From Bryoerythrophyllum caledonicum (Eukaryota > Streptophyta > Bryopsida > Pottiales > Pottiaceae), in NCBI GenBank assembly GCA_963971425.1, contig OZ020517.1, forward strand, positions 18,442,904 through 18,506,903: DNA of 64,000 nucleotides. Reading direction: 5' to 3'. A program made the translations under genes and the position numbers. The notes beneath the pieces are model-generated. The model was not told where the DNA came from, searched no databases, and worked only from the letters and a program-made list of their open reading frames with translations. Of this stretch, positions 1 through 11,290 are shown piece after piece. Position 1 is the first letter of the stretch, and each line of letters starts with the position of its first letter.

Positions 1-648
1 CTCACTATCACATCCGCTATTGAAAGGAGACTCTTCATCCACAAGGAAGCAGGGACCCAATATAAAGGTACCTTGGTTATAATTCCAAACCTACAGCTCA
101 AAAATCTTCATAATTGTGATGAGTTGTCCCCCCAAAACTACCACCTCAACGTTGTTCAAGTGAATAATAAAAAGAAAGTTCACCTCACAAATGTAATGAA
201 TTGTTCTCCCCAAATATCACCTTAATCAACCCTCAAACGTCAGAAGGTGCCATTAGTTGCCACAATATTCTATATGTATGGTGTCATATGGTGTCATAAG
301 GTTCAGATATTGAAATGAACTCCACATGAAAGATGATAGTTGAAGAAATTTCAATCCAAAGATGTAAGTCTTGTTATATTTTAATACATATTTGGTATTC
401 TAGAAAGTAAAATACATGCCCGCATATATGGTTCCTGACTAATGTTTAAGGGTTAACACCTCAAATCACATACTAACACATCAAAGTTCACCACATAATA
501 GACAACATCAAGAAAATCCTTCTCTTGAAGGTCAATTCAAATTCAATATGAAATAGAAAATTTTGAAGTGTATATTATTTTAATATCATATATGTGGTTT
601 TACTTGTGTTATTTCATATAGTCTCAATATAATGAAGAAGATTATATT

Positions 649-673
649 ATAATAATAATAATAATAATAATAA
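649..673. repeat. (AAT)n microsatellite
   Basis: About eight perfect trinucleotide AAT units are visible in a row in AT-rich surroundings. Confidence 0.95.
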
Positions 674-1290
674 TCTCACTATGTTGAATCAAGGGTACTA
701 AAATTTGTGTAGAACGTATATACATCCAAAACTAATTCCATGTAGTAACTGTAGGAAAATCATATTAAATTACATAAAACCTTGGATCAATACTAAATCA
801 ATATCAACCTTTGACGCTAGGGTATCGCTGACAAATTTTAGAACATGATCAACTTGGACTTTAAAATTGTGTAGGAAAATGCCCACTTGTTTGTCGACAA
901 GAAAAAAGTGAAACAAGGGTCATTCAGTTTCTTCTACTCTAAAATTTGAGATATATAACTGTACCTGATGACTATTCCATCACTTGGAAAAGCTTATCAA
1001 GGTACCTCTACCATAATGGGTCCCACAAACGCATGCACCAGGCCTCAAGTGATTGCTTGCCAAGTACATAAAGTGTGTTCCATACCACCATTTGTACTCC
1101 CCAAATGGCTCCTCATCAGGTCCCACGCTGTCACAGCAGATCAAAGCTGTCAAAAACATGTCAGTAACTACTCCCAAGAGTATTGAATTAACCGGAGTCA
1201 ACAAGCTCCACATCATCAACATCGATAAGGGTGTGAACTAAAAGATATAGAAAGCAAAGGAAGTACTGGAAACTTAGATCACGTACACAT

Positions 1291-1405
1291 GGTGTAAGTT
1301 TTAGTAATATTCCAGGTGGCTTTGAAAGTGTCTTGGTTCCAACACCTGGTGTAGGTTTAGTACTATTCCAGGTGGCTTTGAAAGTGTCTTCTTGGTTCCA
1401 GCTAC
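1291..1405. repeat. 57-bp tandem duplication
   Basis: Two consecutive diverged copies start at 1291 and 1348. Both begin GGTGTARGTTTTAGTA (one base shorter in the second) and share ATTCCAGGTGGCTTTGAAAG and a TCTTGGTTCCA end. The second copy has a 3-base insertion. No function is apparent. Confidence 0.9.
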
Positions 1406-1957
1406 TGTAGTTCGAGGTTATTGTTTGATACCAGAGGGAAGACTTGTATGCTACACTGCAGATGATATATAGTGTCAAGTATTTACTCAAGGCTATGACT
1501 TTTTACTCGAGGTTCGTATTTTTTCCACCTTAAAAGCGATTGATATTAAAGAATTTCTGTGTAGAAACATCCAGCTAGCGTAAAAAGTTAGTTAATTGTA
1601 CGACAGTTAGAGTACGTGACGCTAATTATCACTTTTGAAATAGTGAGACAACGAAATTTGCCTCCGGTTTTGATTACCAAAGGCCAGATCTTATTATAAG
1701 GAACAAGTTCAAAGGCTTTGACGCTCTGATACTATTTCCAAGGTGAAGACCAACTTTACACCTACACAAGCCAATGCTCTCGACCCAAAAACCTAAGAAA
1801 GGGTCGATAGTGGAATAAAGCATTCATTTGTTTTAAAAAAAACGGGGGGTCGATTGCAATGATTGGTTCTCCGATAAGCCCTTGGATAAGAGTGCCTCTG
1901 AGACCAGGAAAATTCAAGAGGCAGGGGATACTGACCTCAACGTAGTACTGTATATGA

Positions 1958-4295
1958 TCAATACTTGGGAATGCTGTCGTCCACTTTGACGGAGTAAGCA
2001 TGGATTCCACCGCTAATATTGTACAGCCTCGAGAAGCCCTGCAATTAAAGAAGAGATTCTCCTTAGGCTCTGTAACCAAGCGGACTTTGACGTGCGTATG
2101 AGATTATGTTTGATGAAAAAGACTACAGGATTTCAGGTTCTGTACCTGAGATTTCAGCCAGTTGGCAGCCTGTAAAGATCGCATGCCGTGATGGCACTGC
2201 GCAAGAAACGTCATTATATCAGCAGCCATTCCAAGTAGTTGTGGATTCAACTTGCAAAAAACTACTCCTCCTACAAGTATGAGGAGAAGCTCACCAGCAC
2301 ATAAGTGTCCTTGGCTGGGTCAAGCTCTTCTGTGATAGATGGTGCCCACTTTCCAAATTGGCTCAGTGGGTACGCCTTGAATCCTTCTATTGATGCAGTA
2401 ACGCTGTGGCAAACACACATCTCTGATGTTAAATACATATGGTGTGAAAATAAACTGACGTGCTGGAACTTGAAGAAAAGAAGCGAACAACTTCTACTGA
2501 AACCCGTCTCTGTTTCCAAGTGACAAAAAACGCTTGCTACCGACAACTGAGAATTTCAAGCAATCCATGAACTAAGCTCACATTTCATCAGGTTCTCGCA
2601 CATCCAACAGCTGCGCCTCTTGCAAAAACCCAGGGTCCTCCATTTTGGCGCTGAACTCTTCCACGTCTATGTCACACAAGAAACTGGCCTCACTATTGAA
2701 CAAAATCTCCAGTCAGTATGTGGTGAAGAATCCCAAACCAAGTAATACTTAGCTCAGAGTCCGAACAAAATCTCCTGTACGTGTGTCAAAAGAGAAGTTA
2801 ATGACAAAGGATAAACATGAACATACCGTTCTGACAGCACTTGCAGAAGATGCCAACCATGTTTTGTTTTCACGCGAGCCAACTTATTCAGAGGCGCTTT
2901 GAAGGCAGCCGCTTCAAATTCCGGCACCTAAAACCACGAAAAGTTTCTATTGAAATATACCACATTAAGCTATTATCAACCCTAAAATTTACCAACTCGA
3001 TACCAATCACCCAACCAAATTCAGATTAGTTTCACCGAATCAAGACTTTGCGATAACATTTCTTCACAGTCTAATTTAAGTACAACTTGATAGTTTATTA
3101 AAGGTGTTTCATTAAGGTTAACTTTGGAATCCACATAAAAAACTTCTGTTGTACCCACTTCCATTGCTCATTATTTTCATTCTTTCCAGTTGCTATCATT
3201 TTTTCTCTTCCCTATAGACCACATATACCTCAATTCAAGCCCAGAAAAGACTCAATTGCGTTAATGGCTGATAATAAGTGTTTCCACCTAACAATGCAAC
3301 GCCAAAAACTGGTGAAATAATCCTTCGGGGATATCAATCTTAAGTAGGCTGAAATGAGAGTAGGGTGAATAAAAAGATCGATATGTACTCCACATAACCT
3401 TTTGAAGGAGAAACTTACAGTTCGACCCAGAGATATCCATCCCAACATCCCTCCGACGCTCTTGGAAGCGCAGATAGAATGCTCGGTTGCCAAATCACTC
3501 AAATCCACTCCATCTGCACATGACAACATTCCTCTTCGTGATCACAGTAGCTGACAAGGCCCATCACTGTACCCTAAACCCTAAATAGCTACGAAAACCT
3601 ACGAACCTTGGATAACTTGACGCTGCAGGTCAAGCAGCATCTGGAGCTGATCCTCCGGCACCAATAAATGCTGCACCAAAATCTCCCGCTCCTTGAACTT
3701 GGTGCTCCCTCCCACACCGTCCGGAATCCCCACCGCTCTCACACTCCCTGCACACAATCTTGCATCAATTTCTTAACAGGCAGATGGTCGGAAACTTCAA
3801 AATTACCTTGAATTTCATAAATGCGTCTACGAACATTGCATGAAATCTTTTACTCCACAAATTCAATCAAGTTTGTTTGAAGGACAGCTCCCACAGCCTG
3901 CATTCACTCAACAATGAAGCCATACGCCTCCAAAAACTGCCACAATTCACACACCGCATTCATAGCTTTCATAGTATAATCTCCTGAATACATGGGCAGC
4001 ACACATGATAATTCGTTCAAAATCCAGTGATGGCGTCATTTCTAAACCTCAAATTTTCATTCCGATTGTCTACTCCGCTCATATTACACGTACCGAAGGA
4101 GATGCTGCGTCGCTGCTCCTGCAACGTGGGAGCGAGACGCAGACGCAGAGGCGGATTCACAGAGCGAAATGTCCGAGGCGAGGAGGAGGAGGAGGAAGAG
4201 GAGGAGTGAATTGGAAGCAGAGAGTAGTATGAGGATTGTGTGATGGACAAGAGACGGGAAGTTGTCGGCAGAGAGGAGGTCCACAGCCTCGCCAT
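1958..4295 (-). CDS. Plastid rhodanese-like/PpiC (parvulin) domain protein, 8 exons
   Basis: The coding exons on the minus strand are 4295-4094, 3747-3607, 3513-3419, 2927-2827, 2692-2582, 2403-2295, 2196-2146 and 2038-1958. Every junction is GT-AG and the phases join to 891 bases, giving 296 residues and a TGA stop. Residues 1-65 are Ser/Arg-rich like an organelle transit peptide. A parvulin PPIase domain follows (roughly 85-175), with ILVQHLLV, DLATEHSIC, GGMLGWISLGRT and VPEFEAAAF. A C-terminal rhodanese domain follows (roughly 185-296), with LLDVREPDE and the active-site loop CHHGMRS, whose Cys is the expected catalytic residue. The order and length match Arabidopsis At5g19370-type proteins, annotated as chloroplast rhodanese-like/PpiC proteins. 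The likely role is prolyl isomerisation or persulfide/thiosulfate chemistry in the plastid, but the precise substrate is not known to me. Least certain are the first exon, where an overlapping frame starts at 4395, and the acceptor at 2693. Confidence 0.9.
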
Positions 4296-4599
4296 TTTTG
4301 CTTTCTGGCGAGCTTGAAGCGATGGCGATGGCGATGGTGTTGAGAGACCACTTCGTCCTCTTGATGCGACACAGGTTTAGGGTTTCGGCGGACATATTTC
4401 TAAATGAAAGTGGATGAGGTTGCCCAGATACACTTCAACCTCTTTTATGTCATCTTCTACATTAACACCACAGCATTTCTTCAGAATCGTGATATTAAGG
4501 AGGGTCTTTAACATTCTGAAAATTGGTTCCCTATTAGAACATCTTCTCAACAGGAGTCAAATCTTTTATGCACCTGTGTAAAAAGAACTTTTGTCCATC
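4296..4599. other. Upstream region of the PpiC-rhodanese gene
   Basis: This is the presumed 5' flank of the minus-strand gene. A telobox-like AAACCCTAAACC (minus strand) lies near 4370-4390, close to the likely transcription start. Nothing else is recognisable. Confidence 0.4.
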
Positions 4600-5195
4600 T
4601 ACACTCATCCCTCCCATAAGTTATACCTCTGCTAAGTTATAATGCCACTAACTAATAACCTTAGTTAACTATAAGTTCTAATTAGTGCTGCCATGTGACA
4701 AGTGCTGATGAGTCTGAGAATTTAAGCACAAAATCCCGTAGCTGATGTTGTTATATGTTTTTGAGACCAATCAATTACTATACCACTGTATCACTCAACA
4801 ATGCTATTATTCCTTCACATGTCACTATTCAATCACAACAAGATCACTATTCAATTACAACAATGCCACAATCCTCATATGTGCTGCCATCTTCTGTTTT
4901 GAATGGTTTCTAAACACTTTTTGAGCTTTTCAACCATCCAACTTGCCTGTAAACAGGCTACAAGAGGGCCAACTCAAGTGGGCATGGTCATATGACATTT
5001 TCACATGCCATCTGACGTTGCGCTTGATGCTAGGCCAATTTTAGGAAATGACAATAGGTGGATGGAGATGAAATTGTTTTGAAGTTACTAAGTCCTCTAC
5101 TAATGCCACCACTAACTTTTGACCTCTTCTAAGTTCTTACCACCTCCATCCACCAGCGTTAGATTTCGCTATAACTTATGGGAGGGATGAGTGTA
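4600..5195. mobile_element. MITE with perfect 26-bp terminal inverted repeats and TA ends (Stowaway/mariner-like)
   Basis: The sequence 4600-4625 is the exact reverse complement of 5170-5195. The ends read TA then CACTCATCCCTCCCATAAG, mirrored at the right. The outermost TA on both sides fits a TA target duplication, and the CTCCC-rich inverted end resembles Stowaway-type mariner MITEs. At about 590 bp it has no coding capacity. Inside is a short duplication of TCACTATTCAATYACAACA at about 4824-4864. The superfamily is inferred from TIR style and TA only; a different superfamily with a longer target site is possible. Confidence 0.8.
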
Positions 5196-7240
5196 TTCAT
5201 TTACATCTATTGTAATAAAAAAAACAGCCCGATATCCGTTTGGTGGAGTATCTACCCGGGAATGAGACCTAGGTAGATATCCTATACGGGACTCAGGGTG
5301 TCATGGCATATCTTTGGTTCTTAGGTTTGTGGTTTCTTGGGAAGATATCGGCCGTTTTATCTTTGAACTTTCTGTGAGACGGGAGCTGTGAGCTGTGAAC
5401 TGTTATACTATTGTGGCTTCTCTGTTGCGATTGCCGTTGGTGAATGGGGAGAAGATGCAATTGCGTGGTGCAATTGCCATTATTGAATGCGGAGAGGAAG
5501 CAGGAGCTACTCTCAATCCATTGTTTCTTTGTGCGAGGGAGGGGAGGAGCGAGCCGGGCGGGAGAAACCGAGGGAGGGAGGGAGCAGTAGCGGCCATGTC
5601 CGGGTGGAGCAAGGTCTGCGATCGGGAGTGCGACGTTGCAAAGAGCCATGTTCATGGATCACCCGTGCAAGCGGAAACGTATCTCCATCAATGTTGTAGA
5701 CGAGCGTCACTAGGCCACGGGCAAAAACGCTGCCGCATTTGCAGAAAAGAAGCGGAAGTTGGAGGAGCACTTGAAGGCCGCGAATTATCTTCGTGAGGTA
5801 TGATGGGATCGTTTTATTTGGAATGTATGGAGTTTTAGGGTTTGGGTGAGTTCAGTGCATTTGGTGGTTACTTTGATGTTGATTAAACCCTTTTGTTGGT
5901 TGAAAGTTTCTGAAATGGAATGTTGTTGGTATGGTATCTAATTGGAGGGAAGGGTAGAGGATGAGCTTCACAATAATTAGGGTTGGTACCGAAGCTGCTT
6001 AACAACAAATGCAAGGAGCACAAGAATGAGATGTGGTCGAGTGCGGATGCCGTCGCGGTAGTGACGTCGTCTTGAAGATGCAAACCCTTAATTGCCATTT
6101 TTTTTTCAGAGATACGAATCTCATTGTGTCATTTGATGGTAGGGTTTCTATGGATTTCAGGCACTGTGACATTGGACGTGAGGGAGACGGAGTGGTTGAG
6201 TAGAGCGTGTCCAGCAAGGGAATGTAGGCGAGGTCAGCCTCGCAAGAGAGAGACTGGATTTTGTGGCGAAGGAGAAGTGATGGTGTCAAGGGCAAGGTCG
6301 GGATTTGTTAGTAATGTGAACATTGACCTTGCCATCCACGTGAACACAACTTACGCCATCTACGCTCTACCGTCTGGCGGTGGGCAAGTAAGAATTGCTA
6401 AGAGTCAAAAAAAGAAATCGATGTTGCTTGGTAAACATGCAAGCCTGCATTTTGTAGTCTTTTTTCCATGAGACGAACTCTACAGAGTCCATGTGAACTG
6501 ATTGTTCTTTTTGAGATTTAGAAGCCGGACATGGTGCTTGAAAAGCAGACAACTCTGAAATTTCAGAGTTTTTTTTGTCATGATCTGATTTCGTGCTCTG
6601 GATTTTTGGATTTGATATCATATTAGAGATTTCTAGGTCCCAATTTTGGCTCTTCTGTCATGGTTTCAACTTCACACTTTATATGAAAATTTTGTAACAT
6701 TGTGTTGATTGGGAAGTAGGCGAGTCTGGATTTTGAGGTTTTAATATATGTTGTCATGGCCTAATGTTAAAGTGGATGTGAGTCTTTGTAAAAACCCCTT
6801 TTTGGTTCTTGACTATCCTACAGAGTGGTCGCTTTTGTACATAATTAGTTCAGAATGGAACTTGTCCAAAAATTTTGGAATATTCAAGAGATTTAGCTAG
6901 GTCATTCCAATATAACACCTAGGCGATATTCGCACAATATCTACTTAATACCATGTGATACCTAGTTGGCGGTGATTTCCATTTTGTCCAAACTACTTGC
7001 GTGGTGAAAAATAACTCTTTCGGCAGGTAGTGGCCGAAAGCGACCACAATGTACAATACCCCGTTCTTTTTAAATAGTGTGTGTTATCATAAATCAAGTG
7101 TTTACACATTGAAAATTTACATGCAATCTTTGACTCACATAATTGTTTGGAATGAGTATCCAATTAAACCTTGACTTGTAATTAGTGTACACAATGAACA
7201 TTGATAAGACATGGAATACATCAATAATACATCGAAGACG
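5196..7240. other. Intergenic DNA with a possible unassigned exon near 5640-5796
   Basis: Around 5640-5796 the plus strand is GC-richer. One frame there reads MDHPCKRKRISINVVDE, then a TAG, then a Lys/Glu-rich helix ending KLEEHLKAANYLRE directly before a GT donor (GTATGA at 5797). That looks like a real exon end, but I do not recognise the family and the in-frame TAG argues against an intact gene. The rest (5800-7240) shows no coding evidence. Sequence at 7231-7256 resembles a Helitron 3' end. Confidence 0.3.
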
Positions 7241-7256
7241 ACGGGTATTCACCTAG

Positions 7257-7562
7257 TCTACTACATATAATAAAAGAGGAGGAGCCAATACCCGGTCGGT
7301 ACTCAAGCAATCCGTTGCGTCACGTGGCGATATCCGTGCTACCACAATATTGGCCTTCCTTGACATGTGGCAATAGCTAAGTAAAAGAGGAAGGGACATA
7401 TCCGGTGATTGGAACCGGGGATACCTAGGCAATACCCATCGTAAGAAGCAGCAACATGTGGCATTTACTTTTATTTCTTTGACTTTTGTTTTTACTTTTA
7501 TAATTTTAAATACCTTGCCTAAACTTACACTATCCGTTGGGAAAAGCAGGTCGATATACTAG
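7257..7562 (+). mobile_element. Short Helitron-like element, head-to-tail with neighbouring ends
   Basis: The left boundary is TCTACTACATATAATAAAAG and the right boundary is CTAGT. These are the plant Helitron signatures: a TC start with an ATATAATA motif, and a CTRR end before T. The preceding bases 7231-7256 (GACGACGGGTATTCACCTAG) match the 3' ends of the Helitrons at 20.3 and 20.9 kb, so another copy ends exactly where this one starts. A further TC start (TCTCTACATACTACAG) begins at 7563. No Rep/helicase is encoded. The 3' hairpin of this copy is weak. Confidence 0.5.
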
Positions 7563-8030
7563 TCTCTACATACTACAGAAAACAATTTGTCATGTGTCTA
7601 TCCGGCACATCTTCTGATGCTACAGAGTTTTCATTTGATTGTTTAAAGGTGACATCCATTAGAAAAAATCTTTTGAAAGAATCACTTTGTCTTTTGAACG
7701 TTGTGATTTATAAATCAAATGTGCCCTTTGGAGGAGTTATTTACATGCACCATTATATGAAAATTTGGATAGCTCTTTCATTAATATTAAATTAAAAGGT
7801 GATACCCATATGAACATTTTTGGACAAAAATTTAAGTATTTAGATGAGACTATGGGATATACTACACTCGATATATAGAATAAATGACGGATATTTAAAT
7901 TAATTAATGGCTATTTATACTACATGACGGATATATAATCTCCCTCTTGCTATTTCAAAAATTGGTTTTCTATTTGCACACCAATATTTTACCGGAAGAA
8001 GTGAAGATGGTGCACAAAAAGGAAGACTAG
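7563..8030 (+). mobile_element. Probable diverged Helitron copy
   Basis: It starts TCTCTACATACTACAG immediately after a CTAG end. It carries segments similar to the 19.7-20.9 kb Helitrons, for example GTGCCCTTTGGAGGA at about 7721 and the GGATATTTAAA / ACATGACGGATATATAAT run at about 7890-7945. The right end is uncertain: a CTAGT occurs at 8027-8031 but I see no convincing hairpin before it. Confidence 0.4.
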
Positions 8031-8497
8031 TAGCTTGACTGCCACTGTTGATTTGGGCATTCCCATTGACGTCAACATTCATTTTTTAGTTGTTTTGAAG
8101 AAGTTTATAAAAAATTCCTAAATAGAAACTCAATTTTTTATTCAAAAGAAGAATTGCATCCTACAAAGATGATGTATTGGGTGAAATATTAGTGCATTGA
8201 ATAATTTGCAGAAGGAGAATGAGTCTCATATGAGGCACATTTTACACACAAATGAAGCAAATTAAAAGTAACAGGCTTTTCTTTTTTAATTTAATTCTCC
8301 AATGACTCTCCAATTTTTCAATCCTTTGTTGGCCCGTCAGTTACGATAAGGGCTCTAATTGTATATAGCAACTTTTTTAGATATGTTAACCCTTTAAGGC
8401 CGATGAGTTTTTTAGCCTATGAGAATCTATGAGTGTTTTAGATCATGCTAAATGGCATCTAAGCTCTGGATGCATTTCAGCACAAAAATCTACAACC

Positions 8498-8833
8498 TGT
8501 CAGGGACACGAAAATAACCAACAAGAAAGTTCGAACTTGGATTAACAGGAGAGTACACAAATAACACCAAGAGAGGTGAGCTAGAGCTCCAAGAGATGCA
8601 TTGTTGAGACTGAAGAACTCTTCAGCCTCAACTCCTACATATACTTCTAGAATTAGGAAACTTCTAGAACCTCCGCTAACCATGAAGCATCCAGAAACTT
8701 CCTTCTAGAAGATTCCAGAGACTTCTTTCTAGAAGGTTCTAGAGACTTCCTTCTAGAAGGTTCCAGAGACTTCTTTCTATAATGTTCTAGAAACTTGTCT
8801 CTAGAAGGTTCTAAGACTATGTTCCTAATATCA
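8498..8833 (-). mobile_element. Candidate LTR of a degraded retrotransposon
   Basis: Read on the minus strand, a purine tract AAAGGAGGGAG (8834-8844) is followed by TGATATTAGG. The block ends CGTGTCCCTGACA at 8498, so it has TG...CA ends and is 336 bp long. A TATA-like TATATGTAGG lies near the middle (about 8635), followed by sequence rich in CTCTCAAC-type motifs as in an R/U5 region. A purine tract adjacent to a TG start is the expected polypurine tract and 3' LTR layout. Only one LTR is visible, so no target duplication can be tested. The LTR carries the tandem array listed at 8645-8822. Confidence 0.5.
8645..8822. repeat. 24-bp tandem array of perfect heat-shock-element-like motifs
   Basis: Units start at 8703, 8727, 8751, 8775 and 8799. 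Each is about 24 bp around TTCTAGAAGGTTCYAGAGAC, with related copies upstream near 8645 and 8670. The core TTCTAGAAGGTTC is a three-block match to the heat-shock-element pattern nTTCnnGAAnnTTCn. Because 24 is divisible by three, the minus strand also reads as an 8-residue repeat (KSLEPSRR-like), which I take as a by-product. The array lies within the candidate LTR. Confidence 0.85.
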
Positions 8834-9240
8834 CTCCCTCCTTTAGCTTCGAGGTCTTTAAGAAGCAATGTTTTGTCAGTCAGTACCAACACAGAATAAT
8901 GAAGATCTGCCGCATAACTCTGCTATAAACTCCAATTGTTGTTCACGAGGTGAGTGGTTCATCGGCCCTTAGAGCCAACGGTAGTGACCCATGCCTTCTA
9001 CTTCTGACCAAGCATGAACTTCTGTGTCCTCATTGTGGAATTGTCCTACAAACACGCGTTCTGGAAGACCATTGAAAGTAGAATTGACCTCGAATACAAT
9101 CACCAGCGATCGATTACTTGGTATCTTCTGTCGTCGTCGTGGTGCAGGCGGTTTTTCATCTCGAGGTCGCCTTCGCGAGTTCGTCGACTGAGATGACATG
9201 ACTGGCGTATTGCCTATCTCTTGACTATTCATATTAGAAG
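8834..9240 (-). mobile_element. Internal remnant upstream of the candidate LTR, unrecognised coding trace
   Basis: Minus-strand sequence just before the purine tract reads LTDKTLLLKDLEAKGGSD, as if a polyprotein tail ran into the tract. Further upstream, 9232-8969 encodes an 87-residue Arg/Pro-rich frame ending MGHYRWL. I cannot match these to a particular polyprotein domain. They are consistent with the 3' coding end of a decayed LTR retrotransposon, but stops and frame changes are present. Confidence 0.3.
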
Positions 9241-10239
9241 ACCAAACTATGGCTACCTGAAAAATTCTACTCTATCTAGGACAAAATAACTTCGTTGACT
9301 TTGAATTTTGGTGGTGCTTTCCCTCCCTTTATATTCCTGGGTGGACAAGCGTCAGAAAGAAGCTATCGTCAAAATGGCTTAGGTTAAACACTTTTATTGA
9401 ACCTATTTCTTTTTGAAAAAATACTTTATTTGGTATAAATTTAAATGATTAAAGTAACAACTTTGCATAGTGTAAAATTTTAGAGTGCTAATCCTATAAA
9501 ATGAGGGTGAAAAAACACCAATAGACGTGCCTCAAGTGCAATTATCTTCCAATTTTCATGGTAAAAATTTATATAAAAGATTTCATATGTTTCTCTAAAA
9601 GTACATTAAAAGATCTTATAGTTAGAAGTGGAATGAAATCATTATTTGTGAATAAGTTAAATCAACAGCCCAAATTATAGTTTTGGAATTCTTTTTTCAT
9701 AAATATGATTTTGATCCTTCAAGAGATATGTTGGTGGTTTTAGAAGGCTAATTGAATGATTCAACAAAAGTCTACGATAACCAAGGATTAAGTTTAATAT
9801 TTTAAAATCTAAATTTTTTTGATTTAAAATAATATAAGATAATGGGATGAATATTAAATCTATGGAAATATTCATTCATGCTAAACTTCATTTTAAAACT
9901 TTTTTTATTATTAGATATTAGTGGACTCCATTGTTTCTAATAGGGCATGGGCAGTCCCTAGTTAAGTCCTTGTCGTCCTCCTTGGAAACGCCGTCCAACA
10001 TCTCTAAGTTAAGTCTCCAGCTAAGCCCTAAATGGCAAAAGTCCTGGGGTGGGCTTTTGTAAATCTTGAGCTCGTTTCTATGGTTGCAATTCATATTTAC
10101 AATTCTTTAAACTATATTCAAAGATGCAAGAAGACAAGAAATACATGGGAATAAAAATTTATTCTCATTGAAATTATGGAAAAAAAGTTATGCCATCTTA
10201 AAGAAAAATTTCTCACTAGTGGGCACGTGGAGCACCTCG
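9241..10239. other. AT-rich intergenic DNA, nothing recognised
   Basis: I see no coding region, inverted-repeat ends or RNA gene here. Open frames are short and of low complexity. Confidence 0.5.
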
Positions 10240-10530
10240 GTATTGATTTTGCTAGGACATTCTATCAGATATGAAATTTTCAATACTAGCAAGTAATATT
10301 ATTTCCTTTCATACATTGAAATAAATAACTTGTTTTTAGTGAAAAAATCATATTTTCACACATTATTAGGCAATGTACCATAAAATAATGTTTTTTCCAC
10401 ATTAAACTTAGAGATCTTCATTTTTTAAAATTTTTTTTTCCATTACAATATGTGGTGTAAAACTTCTCATTGAACATTTGGATTTTCAGTCTAAAACATA
10501 ATAATTTCACAAAAAATTAAAACACAAATT
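10240..10530 (+). repeat. Decayed copy of the TTAA-element family (internal part)
   Basis: This stretch aligns by eye, in the same orientation, with 56160-56450. Shared pieces in order include TATTTCCTTCAT/TTTCCTTTCATAC, TTTTCACACATTAT, AGAGATCTTCAT, AACAATATGTGGT versus TTACAATATGTGGT, and TTTGGATT followed by TTTCACAAAAAA. No TTAA termini are visible around it, so it is a fragment or a strongly diverged member. The remaining sequence to 11290 has no recognised feature. Confidence 0.65.
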
Positions 10531-11290
10531 GACAATTGATATTCTATAGGCTTGCACATGGTTGTTCTTTTAACCATAGTGTTGATTGTTTGAAAGTTGG
10601 AGGATCCATTCTTTGCAAGTATTTAAACATAATTTGTAGCACCCCCTCTGAAAAATCAAATTGTTTAGTAGATGCATTAACATAACCACAAGTGAATGCT
10701 TTCAAGACATAATTGATGATTTTCAAGTGATCATAGGATTTCCAAGTGTGTGTTGAGTAATTGATGGACCATATATTTTTCTTCTTGATCAACCAATTTG
10801 TAGAATGATATTTGTACACAACATATTTTTCAATAGGATGAATTTTCATTCTATAGCTTTACAAACAATTTGCAATGCAAACAAGTTGTTTTAGAATGTG
10901 TGTGCAAGTCAACCTAGAATTATTCATGATTAAGGGCAATTTAAAGCGTCCAGCTTACGTAAGGACTTGGAGAGCTGAGTTATTTTATAAACACTACTTG
11001 TAGATGTTGAAAGGAAGTTGTGCACTCCATACTTTGTTGGTGATTCAATTTATTTGATCCGCACTTATTTGAAGAAGAACTTGAAGTTGCCACAAGATGA
11101 AGACAAGAGGATGTTCAATAGAGTTTTGAACTCAAGAAAAGTTGTGATAAAGAATATATTTGGATTTTGAAGAATAAATGGCATATTAAGAAAAACTTCA
11201 ACTTTGGAATTGATAAAGCAGCAAGGACCACCATTGCATGTTGTTGGTTACACAACTATTGTAAGGAGTAGAATTTGTTGGAGTTACGGG
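10531..11290. other. Intergenic DNA, nothing recognised
   Basis: The minus-strand frame at 10849-10544 has no family resemblance and shows the AT-rich composition of its surroundings. I do not call it a gene. Confidence 0.5.

Larger units (their letters stand above)
1..1957. other. AT-rich intergenic DNA, no gene seen
   Basis: I see no coding region with family resemblance or a plausible splice structure here. The short open frames overlap each other on both strands and have no recognisable motif. The stretch contains an AAT microsatellite and one 57-bp tandem duplication, listed separately. The last 200 or so bases probably include the 3' untranslated end of the minus-strand gene that stops at 1958. 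Confidence 0.6.

Noticed and set aside
8386..8977. TTAA element around the LTR (TTAACCCTTTAAGGCCGATGA ... TCATCGGCCCTTAGAG)
   Set aside because: The left end resembles the outer 41236 element, but the right end lacks GGGTTAA and falls inside retroelement sequence, so the pairing is not supported.
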